Of a DNA stretch of 64,000 bases, positions 8,049-16,024 are shown piece after piece. The translations under genes and the position numbers were made by a program. The notes beneath the pieces are model-generated. The model had not been told where the DNA came from. It was given only the letters and a program-made list of their open reading frames with translations, and did no database searches. Position 1 is the first letter of the stretch. The number at the start of each line of letters is the position of its first letter. Source of the DNA: Flavobacteriales bacterium (GTDB lineage: Bacteria > Bacteroidota > Bacteroidia > Flavobacteriales_D > Sanyastnellaceae); the NCBI GenBank assembly GCA_947466425.1, contig CANIBZ010000001.1, positions 62,001 through 126,000 on the forward strand, written 5' to 3'.

Positions 8049-9317
8049 TTATATTCGTTCAAATCCGCAGTAAGGTACAAGCGCTTGAGGTATTCTCACG
8101 CCATTTTCATCTTGATGATTTTCCAACAAGGCAGCCACTATGCGAGGTAACGCAAGGGCACTTCCGTTTAGTGTATGCACGAGCTGTGTTTTGCCGTCTG
8201 AGCCCTTATATCGGCATTTAAGACGGTTCGCCTGAAACGTTTCAAAGTTGGATGTAGAACTCACTTCCAACCAACGTTCTTGCGCTGCTGAATAAACTTC
8301 GAAATCGAAAGTCAAAGAAGAGGTGAATCCCATGTCTCCGCCACAAAGACGAAGAATGCGGAAAGGTAATTCCAATTTATTTAAAAGTCCTTTTACATGG
8401 TTCACCATGTCTTCCAACAAAGCGTAGCTGTCTTCTTGTTTCGACAATTGAACAATTTCTACTTTGTCGAATTGATGTAAGCGGTTCAATCCGCGAACGT
8501 CTTTTCCATAGCTTCCTGCTTCTCTTCGGAAGCAAGGGGTGTAGCCGGTTAGCTTAATTGGAAGTTGTTCTTCCTTCAACAAAACATCGCGATATAAATT
8601 GGTTAACGGAACTTCCGCTGTGGGGATCAAATACAAGTCATCTACTCCAACATGGTACATTTGCCCTTCTTTATCTGGAAGCTGTCCTGTGCCGTATCCG
8701 CTGGCTTCATTCACCAGATGCGGAACTTGATGCTCTGTGTAACCAGCCTTCATGGCTTCTTCCAAAAAGAAGTTAATCAACGCTCTTTGCAGTCTTGCCC
8801 CTTTTCCAATATAAACAGGGAATCCAGCGCCCGTAATTTTTACTCCCAATTCGAAATCGATGAGCTTGTGTTTTTCGCACAATTCCCAGTGCGGTAATTT
8901 GCTTTCCCCCAAGGCGTGAATTTCTCCGGAAGAATAGACCACTTCGTTTTCTTCCGCACCTTTTCCAAAGACTACACTTTCGTGAGGAACGTTTGGAACG
9001 AGGTAGAGTAATTGCTTCAACTCTTCTTCCAATTGAGAAAGGTTGGTTTCAATGCCTTTACACTCTTCTTTGATCTCAGTGGTTCGCACCTTCATGCCAT
9101 CGGCTTCTTCTCTTTTTCCTTCTTTGAAAAGGTCGCCAATGATCTTCGAAATCTTGTTCGACTCGGCCAAAAGATTGTCGAGTTCGTTTTGAAGTTTACG
9201 ACGCGATTCGTCTACTGAAATAATAGACTGCACGGTCGCTGAAAAATCTTTGTTGCGCTTGGCTAAACCGCTAAGCGCTTTCTCTGTATTCTCTCTTAAA
9301 TAGGGTACTTGAAGCAT
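8049..9317 (-). CDS. serS: Serine--tRNA ligase
   Basis: SerS charges tRNA-Ser (and tRNA-Sec where present) with serine in the cytoplasm. The 422-residue protein has the N-terminal two-helix coiled coil that grips the tRNA long arm (about residues 1-110). The class II catalytic core follows, with motif 2 CFRREAGSYGKDVRGLNRLHQF and motif 3 NGSALALPRIVAALLENHQ. The TAEVPLTN segment of the serine pocket is present. Length and motifs are normal. It follows rpmA on the same strand, but a good terminator lies between them. Confidence 0.97.
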   Translation of the reverse strand: MLQVPYLRENTEKALSGLAKRNKDFSATVQSIISVDESRRKLQNELDNLLAESNKISKIIGDLFKEGKREEADGMKVRTTEIKEECKGIETNLSQLEEELKQLLYLVPNVPHESVVFGKGAEENEVVYSSGEIHALGESKLPHWELCEKHKLIDFELGVKITGAGFPVYIGKGARLQRALINFFLEEAMKAGYTEHQVPHLVNEASGYGTGQLPDKEGQMYHVGVDDLYLIPTAEVPLTNLYRDVLLKEEQLPIKLTGYTPCFRREAGSYGKDVRGLNRLHQFDKVEIVQLSKQEDSYALLEDMVNHVKGLLNKLELPFRILRLCGGDMGFTSSLTFDFEVYSAAQERWLEVSSTSNFETFQANRLKCRYKGSDGKTQLVHTLNGSALALPRIVAALLENHQDENGVRIPQALVPYCGFERI

Positions 9318-9335
9318 GTGACGAAGTTACTTGAT

Positions 9336-9380
9336 GTTGGATAAAATAAAAAACTCCCGACCAAAAGATCGAGAGTTTTT
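9336..9380 (-). terminator. Rho-independent terminator after rplU-rpmA
   Basis: An 8-bp outer stem (AAAAACTC at 9349-9356 with GAGTTTTT at 9373-9380) continues inward with three more pairs after one mismatch. In the minus-strand direction it is followed by an uninterrupted T-rich run (TTTTTTATTTTA). It separates rpmA from serS. Confidence 0.8.
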
Positions 9381-9405
9381 GAAAATTGTTGAGACGAACT
9401 CTCGA

Positions 9406-9666
9406 TTACGCCTGTGCAGGAACAACCGAAACGAACGACTTGTTGTCTTTCTTCTTGCGGAATTCTACTACTCCGTCAGTTAATGCATATAACGTATGGT
9501 CTTTTCCAACCCCAACGTTTAAACCTGCATTGTGACGAGTACCACGCTGACGAATGATAATATTACCAGCAACACATACTTGTCCGCCAAATAATTTTAC
9601 ACCTAAGCGTTTACTTTCTGAATCACGGCCGTTTTTCGACGAACCGACACCTTTCTTGTGAGCCAT
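9406..9666 (-). CDS. rpmA: Ribosomal protein bL27
   Basis: L27 is a large-subunit protein whose N-terminal tail reaches the peptidyl-transferase centre. The 86-residue product has the family signature [20 protein letters not shown] followed by LGVKLFGGQ. The start is unambiguous, and there is no Firmicutes-type cleavable N-terminal extension. It is the second gene of the conserved rplU-rpmA operon, 19 bp after rplU, and is followed by a terminator. Confidence 0.98.
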   Translation of the reverse strand: MAHKKGVGSSKNGRDSESKRLGVKLFGGQVCVAGNIIIRQRGTRHNAGLNVGVGKDHTLYALTDGVVEFRKKKDNKSFVSVVPAQA

Positions 9667-9685
9667 TGTCTTTTAGGATTAGGGA

Positions 9686-9994
9686 TTAACCAATGTTTTC
9701 AATTACAATTTCTGTCAAATAAGCACGGAAACCGTTCTTCTTTTGATAGCCTTTACGGCGTTTCTTTTTGAAGATAATTACTTTATCTCCTTTAAGGTGA
9801 TTCACTACGCGTGCGGTGACCTTAACACCTTCTACAGCTGGGGCGCCAACAGTGATCGAACCGTTATCATCAGTCAAAAGAACGTGGTTGAATTCAACCT
9901 GTGTTCCTTCTTCGTTTTGAAGACGATTAACGAAGATCTGCTGATCTTTTTGTACTTTGTACTGATGCCCTGCTATTTCAACAATTGCGTACAT
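9686..9994 (-). CDS. rplU: Ribosomal protein bL21
   Basis: L21 is a 23S rRNA-binding protein of the large subunit. The 102-residue product begins MYAIVEIAGHQYKVQKDQQ, and near the C-terminus has the KKKRRKGYQKKNGFRA segment typical of L21. It is the first gene of the rplU-rpmA pair and is preceded by a good promoter at 10034-10063. Confidence 0.98.
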   Translation of the reverse strand: MYAIVEIAGHQYKVQKDQQIFVNRLQNEEGTQVEFNHVLLTDDNGSITVGAPAVEGVKVTARVVNHLKGDKVIIFKKKRRKGYQKKNGFRAYLTEIVIENIG

Positions 9995-10033
9995 AACGTT
10001 AATTTTTAATTAGTTTTTCCCGATTAAGGGGTG

Positions 10034-10063
10034 CAAATATACACATTGTTCGTTTGAAAACAA
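10034..10063 (-). promoter_or_regulatory. Promoter of rplU-rpmA
   Basis: The minus strand shows TTG (10063-10061), 19 bp, then TATATTTG (10041-10034), matching the Bacteroidota TTG-N17-19-TAnnTTTG consensus. It implies a 5' leader of about 30-35 nt before rplU. Confidence 0.65.
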
Positions 10064-10080
10064 TACAATATTTCATAGAA

Positions 10081-10213
10081 ATCGAATTTACATTCGATCA
10101 ATCGTTTCACGATCAAACCTTTGGTGAAATTCTTTCGAAGAATCTTGTGAAACATCTTTCACTCCGTGAATCTTGCAACGCATCTTGTGAAACATCTTTC
10201 ACTCCGTGAATCT
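10081..10213 (-). repeat. Tandem mini-hairpin array A (intergenic, reaches the eamA stop)
   Basis: Nearly every base here belongs to one of a run of short inverted repeats with mostly 3-nt loops. In plus-strand order they are: ATCGAAT-TTAC-ATTCGAT (10081), ATCGT-TTC-ACGAT (10101), ACC-TTT-GGT (10117), ATTCTT-TCG-AAGAAT (10129), TGT-GAA-ACA (10146), TTCAC-TCC-GTGAA (10158), TGC-AAC-GCA (10174), TGT-GAA-ACA (10186) and TTCAC-TCC-GTGAA (10198). From 10144 on they are separated by TCT (AGA on the minus strand), exactly as in arrays B and C. Stem length varies from 3 to 7 while the loop is almost constant. The last hairpin covers the eamA stop codon, so the array is the 3' flank of eamA. The rplU promoter lies just beyond the other end. 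Confidence 0.8.
10142..10213. repeat. Direct duplication inside array A (32 bp repeated at 40-bp distance)
   Basis: The 32-bp segment at 10142-10173 is repeated exactly at 10182-10213. Each copy contains a TGT-GAA-ACA and a TTCAC-TCC-GTGAA hairpin. The second copy includes the stop codon and last codons of eamA, suggesting the duplication arose from the gene end outward. Confidence 0.85.
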
Positions 10214-11116
10214 CGAAGCCGGTTGTTTATTCACCAAATAAATCCCCGTCAAAATAATCCCTGCAAAAGCACCATGAAGCCAAGTGAACGGTTCGCCATC
10301 ATATACACCCCACATGATGGCCACAACGGGAATGAGGTAGGTGATGGATGAAGCCGCTAGTGCACCAACCTTTTGCGTGAAGCGGAAGAACAAGATGTTT
10401 CCGAGGGCAGTACCCAAAATGGCGAGTGCGGCTATGAAGCCGAAGCTTCGCCAACCGAAACTATTTGTTTGAAGCGTATCTAACGTGCCGTCAAAGGCAA
10501 TGACTAACCAACATGGAATACCAGCCACCAATAACGAAAAGGCAGAAATAGCAAATGAGGGCACGCCGTGCAGTTTGCTGTGAATGGTGTTCACGCTGAA
10601 GCCATAGCTTATGGTGGCAAGCACAATAAGCATGCTGTACGCCATGTTCTTCGAGTCACCCAATCCGCGCAAGCTAATGAGGCAGACGGCTCCAATAAGT
10701 CCGAGGGTCACTCCAACGATTTGCATTTTCCGAACCGACTTTTTGAAGACGAGGTAACCTACAATTAAGGTGAAGAGGGGTGTAAGTGCATTCAAGATGC
10801 CCGACATGCTCGAGTGCAAGAACATCTGCGAGTTCGTGAAAAGGAAAGCCGGAATGCCACTTCCCAATAGTCCTACCACAACATACCACCAGATTAATTC
10901 ACGCTTCAACCAGCTTTTGAAAATGAATGCGAAAGGAAGCATGACCAGAGAGGCAATGCCCAATCTTAAAGCAGCAACTTGATTGGGTGAAAAGACAGGA
11001 ACTTGAATGCCATTGGCGTCGAAAGCAAACATACCGCGCTTCATAAGAATGAAGGAGCTTCCCCAGATTATTGCTAAAATAACAATAACGGGAAGGCTAC
11101 GCCAATTGCCTTTCAT
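10199..11116 (-). CDS. EamA/DMT-superfamily transporter
   Basis: This is an integral inner-membrane permease of 305 residues with about ten hydrophobic helices arranged as two EamA repeats (about residues 8-145 and 160-297). The first repeat opens with IWGSSFILMKRGM, the family hallmark, and the second ends in LIPVVAIMWGVYDGEPFTWLH. Members export amino acids, metabolites or nucleotide sugars; the substrate cannot be read from sequence. The C-terminal codons and stop lie in the first hairpin of array A. It is 3 bp downstream of the start region of the T9SS cargo gene's stop and reads in the same direction. Confidence 0.88.
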   Translation of the reverse strand: MKGNWRSLPVIVILAIIWGSSFILMKRGMFAFDANGIQVPVFSPNQVAALRLGIASLVMLPFAFIFKSWLKRELIWWYVVVGLLGSGIPAFLFTNSQMFLHSSMSGILNALTPLFTLIVGYLVFKKSVRKMQIVGVTLGLIGAVCLISLRGLGDSKNMAYSMLIVLATISYGFSVNTIHSKLHGVPSFAISAFSLLVAGIPCWLVIAFDGTLDTLQTNSFGWRSFGFIAALAILGTALGNILFFRFTQKVGALAASSITYLIPVVAIMWGVYDGEPFTWLHGAFAGIILTGIYLVNKQPASRFTE

Positions 11117-11119
11117 GAA

Positions 11120-12115
11120 TTAATTCTTAATGAAGGATGTGCAAGTACCGTTGATGCGGAGTAAGTAAAATCCTGAAGCAAGTTCATTCGTTTGAATTGA
11201 ATTTCTTCCTGAAGTTAACGTTTCAACTTGAATCACTTTTCCGTCAGCGGAAAGGATTTGAGCAACAACAGTTTCTTGTTTTGGATTGAAAACATTCAGA
11301 ATTCCGCTTGTTGGATTCGGATAAACATCGAAGGACGAAAGGCTATTTTCTTCCACATGAACAAAGGTGGGTGCAAATCGATATACCGTTCCTTCATTGG
11401 GTTCGCCGCTCAAAAGGGCATTGGCAGGAAACCCTTGCGCTAAGAGAACGTCGTTCGGCGTTAGTGGGGTAATTGCGGGCGCATCTGTATTTCCACTGAT
11501 GCTCCAGAATCCGTCCCATTCGAATCCGGAATTTTGATTCAGATTTTCTACGAATGCGCAAGCGGGTGCCCCGAACATGTGAACCAGCGTTGGATCTGAA
11601 ATGTTACTTGGTCCATAATGGTATTCGAAAATATTTGAATTTTCATACAACCACAATTGGAAGGAAGTGGTGTTCGTATAAGTTCCATTGGTGTTCCCGT
11701 CTTCGTAAAAGCCAACATTCAACCATTCAATTTTACAAATCTGAAATCCAGGAGGACCTTCAATGACATAACTAACCGGACTCACAAGGGTGTCGTTGTC
11801 GGCGTTCGCAATGTCATCGTAGTACGGAAGGAATATGTCACTCAACGAATCGTTTTGAATTCCATATACCGTGGCTCCTAATTCTCCAATGTAAATTGTG
11901 GTAATCGTGTCATTCGCCGTATAGAAGGTGAAGCTGAGTGGAACAGTCCAAGTCGGATCATCCCAAATAAAACCACCATCCAGAGATGTTGCTTCTTGAA
12001 TAGGGGTGAAGACACTGTTGTAATTGGTGAAGACGTAATGCGGACCAGCCGCTTGTTGAGCAAAAACCCCAGCCGAAGCCAGGGTTAGCATAAATGCAAG
12101 TATGTTATTTTTCAT
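11120..12115 (-). CDS. Secreted protein with T9SS type A sorting domain
   Basis: This 331-residue product begins MKNNILAFMLTLASAGVFAQ, a clear signal peptide cut before Q. The middle is beta-rich, with no enzyme motif I recognise (segments such as SFQLWLYENSNIFEYHYGPS suggest a beta-sandwich). The C-terminus is a type A T9SS sorting domain: VYPNPTSGILNV, then SADGKVIQ, then ASGFYLLRI and a basic end. It should therefore be secreted and attached to the surface or released. I use the start at 12115, which clears the preceding acyl-CoA dehydrogenase stop at 12120; a start six codons earlier would overlap it. Confidence 0.82.
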   Translation of the reverse strand: MKNNILAFMLTLASAGVFAQQAAGPHYVFTNYNSVFTPIQEATSLDGGFIWDDPTWTVPLSFTFYTANDTITTIYIGELGATVYGIQNDSLSDIFLPYYDDIANADNDTLVSPVSYVIEGPPGFQICKIEWLNVGFYEDGNTNGTYTNTTSFQLWLYENSNIFEYHYGPSNISDPTLVHMFGAPACAFVENLNQNSGFEWDGFWSISGNTDAPAITPLTPNDVLLAQGFPANALLSGEPNEGTVYRFAPTFVHVEENSLSSFDVYPNPTSGILNVFNPKQETVVAQILSADGKVIQVETLTSGRNSIQTNELASGFYLLRINGTCTSFIKN

Positions 12116-12119
12116 AAAA

Positions 12120-13298
12120 TTATTTGAATGCATCGAATCCAGTCACATCCATTCCTGTAATTAACAAGTGAATGTCGTGTGTTCCTTCGTAAGTAATTAC
12201 AGACTCAAGGTTCATCATGTGACGCATAATTGGGTATTCTCCTGTGATTCCCATTCCGCCTAACATCTGACGTGCATTGCTAGCAATGGTTTTCGCCATG
12301 TCTACGTTGTTACGTTTCGCCATAGAAATCATAGAGCTGGTTGCGCGACCTTCGTTACGAAGTTGTCCTAAACGTAGCGTGAGCAATTGCGCCTTGGTGA
12401 TTTCAGTAATCATTTCAGCCAATTTCTTTTGTTGCAATTGAAAAGCGCCGATTGGCTTGTTGAATTGCATGCGTTCCTGAGAATAACGAAGAGCAACATC
12501 GTAGCAATCTAACGCTGCACCAATGGCACCCCAGGCAATTCCATAACGAGCGCTATCTAAACAAGAAAGTGGTCCGCCTAATCCAGAACGTCCGGGCAAC
12601 AAGTTTTCTTTCGGAACTTTTACGTTATCGAAAATCAACTCACCTGTATCGCTTGCGCGAAGGCTCCACTTGCCGTGCATGGTTGGAGTTGTAAATCCTT
12701 CCATACCTCTTTCAACTATAATTCCGTGAATTCTTCCTTCTTCGTTCTTAGCCCAAACAACAGCTACTTGAGCGAATGGAGCGTTAGAGATCCACATTTT
12801 CGCACCGTTCAACAAATAGTGGTCGCCCATGTCTTTGAAGTTGGTGGTCATTCCACCTGGGTTTGAACCGTGATCTGGCTCAGTAAGTCCGAAGCAACCG
12901 ATCCATTCGCCAGAAGCTAATTTCGGTAAGTACTTCATGCGTTGTTCTTCAGAACCGTATTTCCAAATCGGATACATAACCAAAGAAGATTGAACCGAAG
13001 CAGTAGAACGAAGACCACTGTCGCAACGTTCCAACTCTTGCATGATTAATCCGTATGCAATCTGATCCAATCCGGCTCCGCCGTATTCTTCTGGGATATA
13101 AGGTCCGAAGGCACCAATGCTGGCTAAGCCAGGTATAAGGTGTTGAGGAAATTTGCAGTTTTCAGCAGCTTCTTCAATAATTGGAGAAACTTCTTTTTTC
13201 ACCCACTCACGTGCTGCATCGCGAATCAATTTATGCTCGTCGGTAAGCAGCTCATCCATTAAATAATAATCGTGTCCTTGGTATTGGTCTGTACGCAT
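12120..13298 (-). CDS. gcdH: Glutaryl-CoA dehydrogenase (acyl-CoA dehydrogenase family)
   Basis: This FAD enzyme oxidatively decarboxylates glutaryl-CoA to crotonyl-CoA in lysine and tryptophan breakdown. The 392-residue product has the acyl-CoA dehydrogenase fold. The FAD motif CFGLTEPDHGSNP lies near residues 130-143. The RYGIAWGAIGAA and LGGMGITGEYPIMRH segments are present. The catalytic Glu (about residue 371) lies in TYEGTHDIH, a context typical of glutaryl-CoA dehydrogenases rather than short-chain enzymes. I start at the ATG at 13298: the six-codon extension to a TTG at 13316 overlaps a TACCTTTG promoter element. Crotonyl-CoA would feed the hydroxyacyl-CoA dehydrogenase encoded at 4735-5625 after hydration. 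Confidence 0.9.
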   Translation of the reverse strand: MRTDQYQGHDYYLMDELLTDEHKLIRDAAREWVKKEVSPIIEEAAENCKFPQHLIPGLASIGAFGPYIPEEYGGAGLDQIAYGLIMQELERCDSGLRSTASVQSSLVMYPIWKYGSEEQRMKYLPKLASGEWIGCFGLTEPDHGSNPGGMTTNFKDMGDHYLLNGAKMWISNAPFAQVAVVWAKNEEGRIHGIIVERGMEGFTTPTMHGKWSLRASDTGELIFDNVKVPKENLLPGRSGLGGPLSCLDSARYGIAWGAIGAALDCYDVALRYSQERMQFNKPIGAFQLQQKKLAEMITEITKAQLLTLRLGQLRNEGRATSSMISMAKRNNVDMAKTIASNARQMLGGMGITGEYPIMRHMMNLESVITYEGTHDIHLLITGMDVTGFDAFK

Positions 13299-13313
13299 GG
13301 TTTCAAATTTTTG

Positions 13314-13321
13314 CAAAGGTA
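13314..13321 (-). promoter_or_regulatory. Candidate -7 element for gcdH
   Basis: TACCTTTG on the minus strand matches TAnnTTTG and lies 15 bp before the ATG at 13298. It argues against the TTG start that it overlaps. No -33 TTG at proper spacing was found. Confidence 0.4.
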
Positions 13322-13358
13322 ATCATTCAAGAGGAAGTATTGTTTAAACAAAATGTTC

Positions 13359-14834
13359 TTAGAACTGCAAATAAATGGGTGCCACAGGAACATCTGCTTT
13401 CAAAATCCCTACAATGATAAGAACAGCTATAAATAAAGCTACCTTCAGGGAGAATGGCGTTTTAGTAATGCCGTTTATTATTTTATCGTTCCAATTCAAT
13501 GGAATTTGATGAAGAATAAATGCTCCAATGATGGTGAATAGAATCCATCTGTAGTGAATTGCAAATTCTCGCCAAGCGGATAAATCCATATTTGTGAAAA
13601 TCTGTTTAACTATAACGTTGCTTTTTTCAATAGAACTTGGACCGAAATAAATCCAACAGAACACTACGAAGTGAAAAGTAAATGCTATTCCTAGGACTTT
13701 TTTCCAAGAAAAACCAAGTTGCATATAGGTTGGTTTTCGAGTTCCTAGTCTCAATTTATCTATCGCCAAAGCAATTCCGTGCAATGCACCCCAAATAATG
13801 AATGTCCAATTGGCTCCATGCCAAAATCCGCCCAACAACATGGTAATGAACAAGTGCAAATATGTTCGACTCTCTCCTTTTCTGTTTCCTCCAAGGGGAA
13901 TGTAGAGGTAATCTCTTAACCAACTGGAAAGTGAAATATGCCAACGACGCCAGAATTCTGTGATAGAAGAACTTTGATAGGGGGCTAAAAAGTTGATTTC
14001 TACTTTCAGTCCCATCCACCGTGCAATTCCTATCGCCATGTCTGAATAGCCGCTAAAGTCGCAGTAAATTACAATTGCGTAGGCATATGAAGCTGTTAAA
14101 CAGTAAAGGCCACTGTAACGAGTGGGGTCATCAAAAACAACTTCAACAATATTGGTGTAAAGGAAATCACTGATGACCATTTTTTTAAATACCCCCGTTA
14201 AAATGAAATAGAACCCAAAACTGATGTCCTCGGATTTCAATGCAATTTGTTTTCTTATTTGTGGAAGAAAATCAGCTGCACGAACAATAGGGCCCATCAT
14301 TAATTTCGGGAAATAGGTGAGGAAAAATAGATAATCTACAAATTTATTAACGGGTTTGAAATGGCCTTTGTAGACATCTACCGTGTAACTTAAATTTTCA
14401 AAGGTGTAGAATGAAATTCCGACAGGCAGGGCAAGATGAAGAAGGTTGTAATTCCCGTTACCCCATTCATTAACCATTTCAATAAAAAAATCGGTGTATT
14501 TGAAATAGAAGAGCAAACCTAAGTTCAAAGAAATACTAGTAACGAGCAGTGTTTTTTTAAGTCTAACGTTTTGCGTTTTCGCAATAATGTGACTTAGGTT
14601 GTAGTCTACAACTGCAGCAATTAGAATAAAGACGACGTATTCGCCGCATGCTTTATAAAAGAAAAACAATGAAAATAGTGAAACGAGCCAAAGCCTTAAG
14701 GTGATTCTTTTGTGCACTAATGCATAGACTACAAAAAAGAAAGTGAAAAAGAAAAAGAAGAATGCCGAGTTGAATACAAGTGGCGATTCCACTTGAAATT
14801 TCAATTGTTCAACAATGGCACTCAAACTAATCAT
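13359..14834 (-). CDS. MBOAT-family membrane O-acyltransferase (AlgI/DltB-like)
   Basis: This polytopic membrane enzyme of 491 residues transfers an acyl group, usually acetyl, across the membrane onto a glycan. It has about eleven hydrophobic segments. The family motifs are FPKLMMGPIVR (about residue 180), WHISLSSWLRDYLYIPLGG (about residue 298) and GGFWHGANWTFIIWG with the catalytic His. It is the last gene of a three-gene operon whose other members are two SGNH-hydrolase-like proteins, and its start overlaps the preceding stop by 4 bp (ATGA). That arrangement parallels AlgI/AlgJ-X and DltB/DltD systems, where an MBOAT works with an SGNH/GDSL-like partner. The target polymer is unknown. Confidence 0.92.
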   Translation of the reverse strand: MISLSAIVEQLKFQVESPLVFNSAFFFFFFTFFFVVYALVHKRITLRLWLVSLFSLFFFYKACGEYVVFILIAAVVDYNLSHIIAKTQNVRLKKTLLVTSISLNLGLLFYFKYTDFFIEMVNEWGNGNYNLLHLALPVGISFYTFENLSYTVDVYKGHFKPVNKFVDYLFFLTYFPKLMMGPIVRAADFLPQIRKQIALKSEDISFGFYFILTGVFKKMVISDFLYTNIVEVVFDDPTRYSGLYCLTASYAYAIVIYCDFSGYSDMAIGIARWMGLKVEINFLAPYQSSSITEFWRRWHISLSSWLRDYLYIPLGGNRKGESRTYLHLFITMLLGGFWHGANWTFIIWGALHGIALAIDKLRLGTRKPTYMQLGFSWKKVLGIAFTFHFVVFCWIYFGPSSIEKSNVIVKQIFTNMDLSAWREFAIHYRWILFTIIGAFILHQIPLNWNDKIINGITKTPFSLKVALFIAVLIIVGILKADVPVAPIYLQF

Positions 14835-16024
14835 GGTTTTTTAAGCTGTGTTAAATGATGGGCAAAGGTTTTTGCCATGGATTCTCCAGCAAGGGTATAT
14901 CCTTGCATGCTTAAGTGAATTTGTCTAGAATCTGTTAAACCAAGCTTCGACCAAGCGCGCATTCCCCCAGCACCCCCCATGCAAGTATAGAGGTCGTAAA
15001 CATAGAGGTTGTATGTTTCGCATAATTCGATTTGAACTTTGCGAATTCTTGGAACAAGTGGATTTGGTTGATACACGAATTTTTTTCTAACTTTTTCAGA
15101 AATGCTTACACCTGGAGGAGTAGTTAGAACTATTAATGGCGGGTGCTCAAGGCCTGAGAGTAACTGAATCATACCGCGGACCTCTTCTCGAAAGGTGCTG
15201 TCCGAGAATGAGGTGCCCTGAAAAGCCTCGTTCGTTCCTAATGATAAAATAACTATATCTGGAGCTAAACTCTCGATGTGTTTTCTGAAATCTTCCGCAT
15301 GATTGTATTGATTGAATGTAGCGCCATTCACTCCAATAGATGAAACAACAGCTCCTGATTTATTGGATCGAACGTAAACGCCTTGAATAACAGATGTGGT
15401 TTGAATTTTATATAAACGTAGGTGAGTTATTCTAAATTTCAGGACTGGTTTTTCAAAGAAAAAAACTGATTTGAAAGGCGTGCTTTCATTTGGCAAGAAT
15501 TCACTTTTAATCCCGGTCTTCGATTCAACGGAGTAATGATAATTTGAATCTAAATTCGATGAGTGGAAAATGGTGACAAAATGAATAGCAGGAGTTTGAA
15601 GGGAGTCGAAAGAATAGTCTATGTATGCGTTGAGTTGATTTGTGAATAAGCTATACCCCGAGATTCCAATGGGCTGATTCGGGTTTTTCGAGGTTACTTT
15701 ATAGGGCTTCCATGATGCGTTTGAAGAAGTTTTGTAGGACGAATGTCCATTCGTGTTTGCCAATTGATAAGGATACGCCATTCCGTATCCACCATTTCCA
15801 AAAGAACTTTTCAACAGTTTGCCCAATGGAGCGGCCATAACACCCGGTTGAATATGGGAATCTCCAATTTGAACAACGTCTAAAGGCAAATCCATTGTTT
15901 TGGTAAAATAAAATAGATTCTCAATAGCCAGAGGATTGCCGATAAGTGAATCTTGCTCATGAGCAATTTGCCCATGTGAAATGGATGCGAAAAAAAGAAG
16001 GGTAACAAAAGAGAAGTATTTCAC
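14831..16024 (-). CDS. Exported SGNH-hydrolase-family protein (first of a pair)
   Basis: This 397-residue product starts MKYFSFVTLLFFASISHGQ, a signal peptide cut before Q19. The SGNH blocks are visible: block I VVQIGDSHIQPG (Ser in GDS, about residue 58), a glycine-rich block near FGNGGYGMAYP, block III ILSLGTNEAF, and the catalytic pair region near the C-terminus with DSRQIHLS. These are the catalytic residues of the GDSL/SGNH esterase and acetyltransferase superfamily. It overlaps both neighbours by 4 bp (SGNH partner upstream, MBOAT downstream), so the three are probably translationally coupled. The likely role is the periplasmic acyl-transfer partner of the MBOAT protein. Confidence 0.85.
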   Translation of the reverse strand: MKYFSFVTLLFFASISHGQIAHEQDSLIGNPLAIENLFYFTKTMDLPLDVVQIGDSHIQPGVMAAPLGKLLKSSFGNGGYGMAYPYQLANTNGHSSYKTSSNASWKPYKVTSKNPNQPIGISGYSLFTNQLNAYIDYSFDSLQTPAIHFVTIFHSSNLDSNYHYSVESKTGIKSEFLPNESTPFKSVFFFEKPVLKFRITHLRLYKIQTTSVIQGVYVRSNKSGAVVSSIGVNGATFNQYNHAEDFRKHIESLAPDIVILSLGTNEAFQGTSFSDSTFREEVRGMIQLLSGLEHPPLIVLTTPPGVSISEKVRKKFVYQPNPLVPRIRKVQIELCETYNLYVYDLYTCMGGAGGMRAWSKLGLTDSRQIHLSMQGYTLAGESMAKTFAHHLTQLKKP

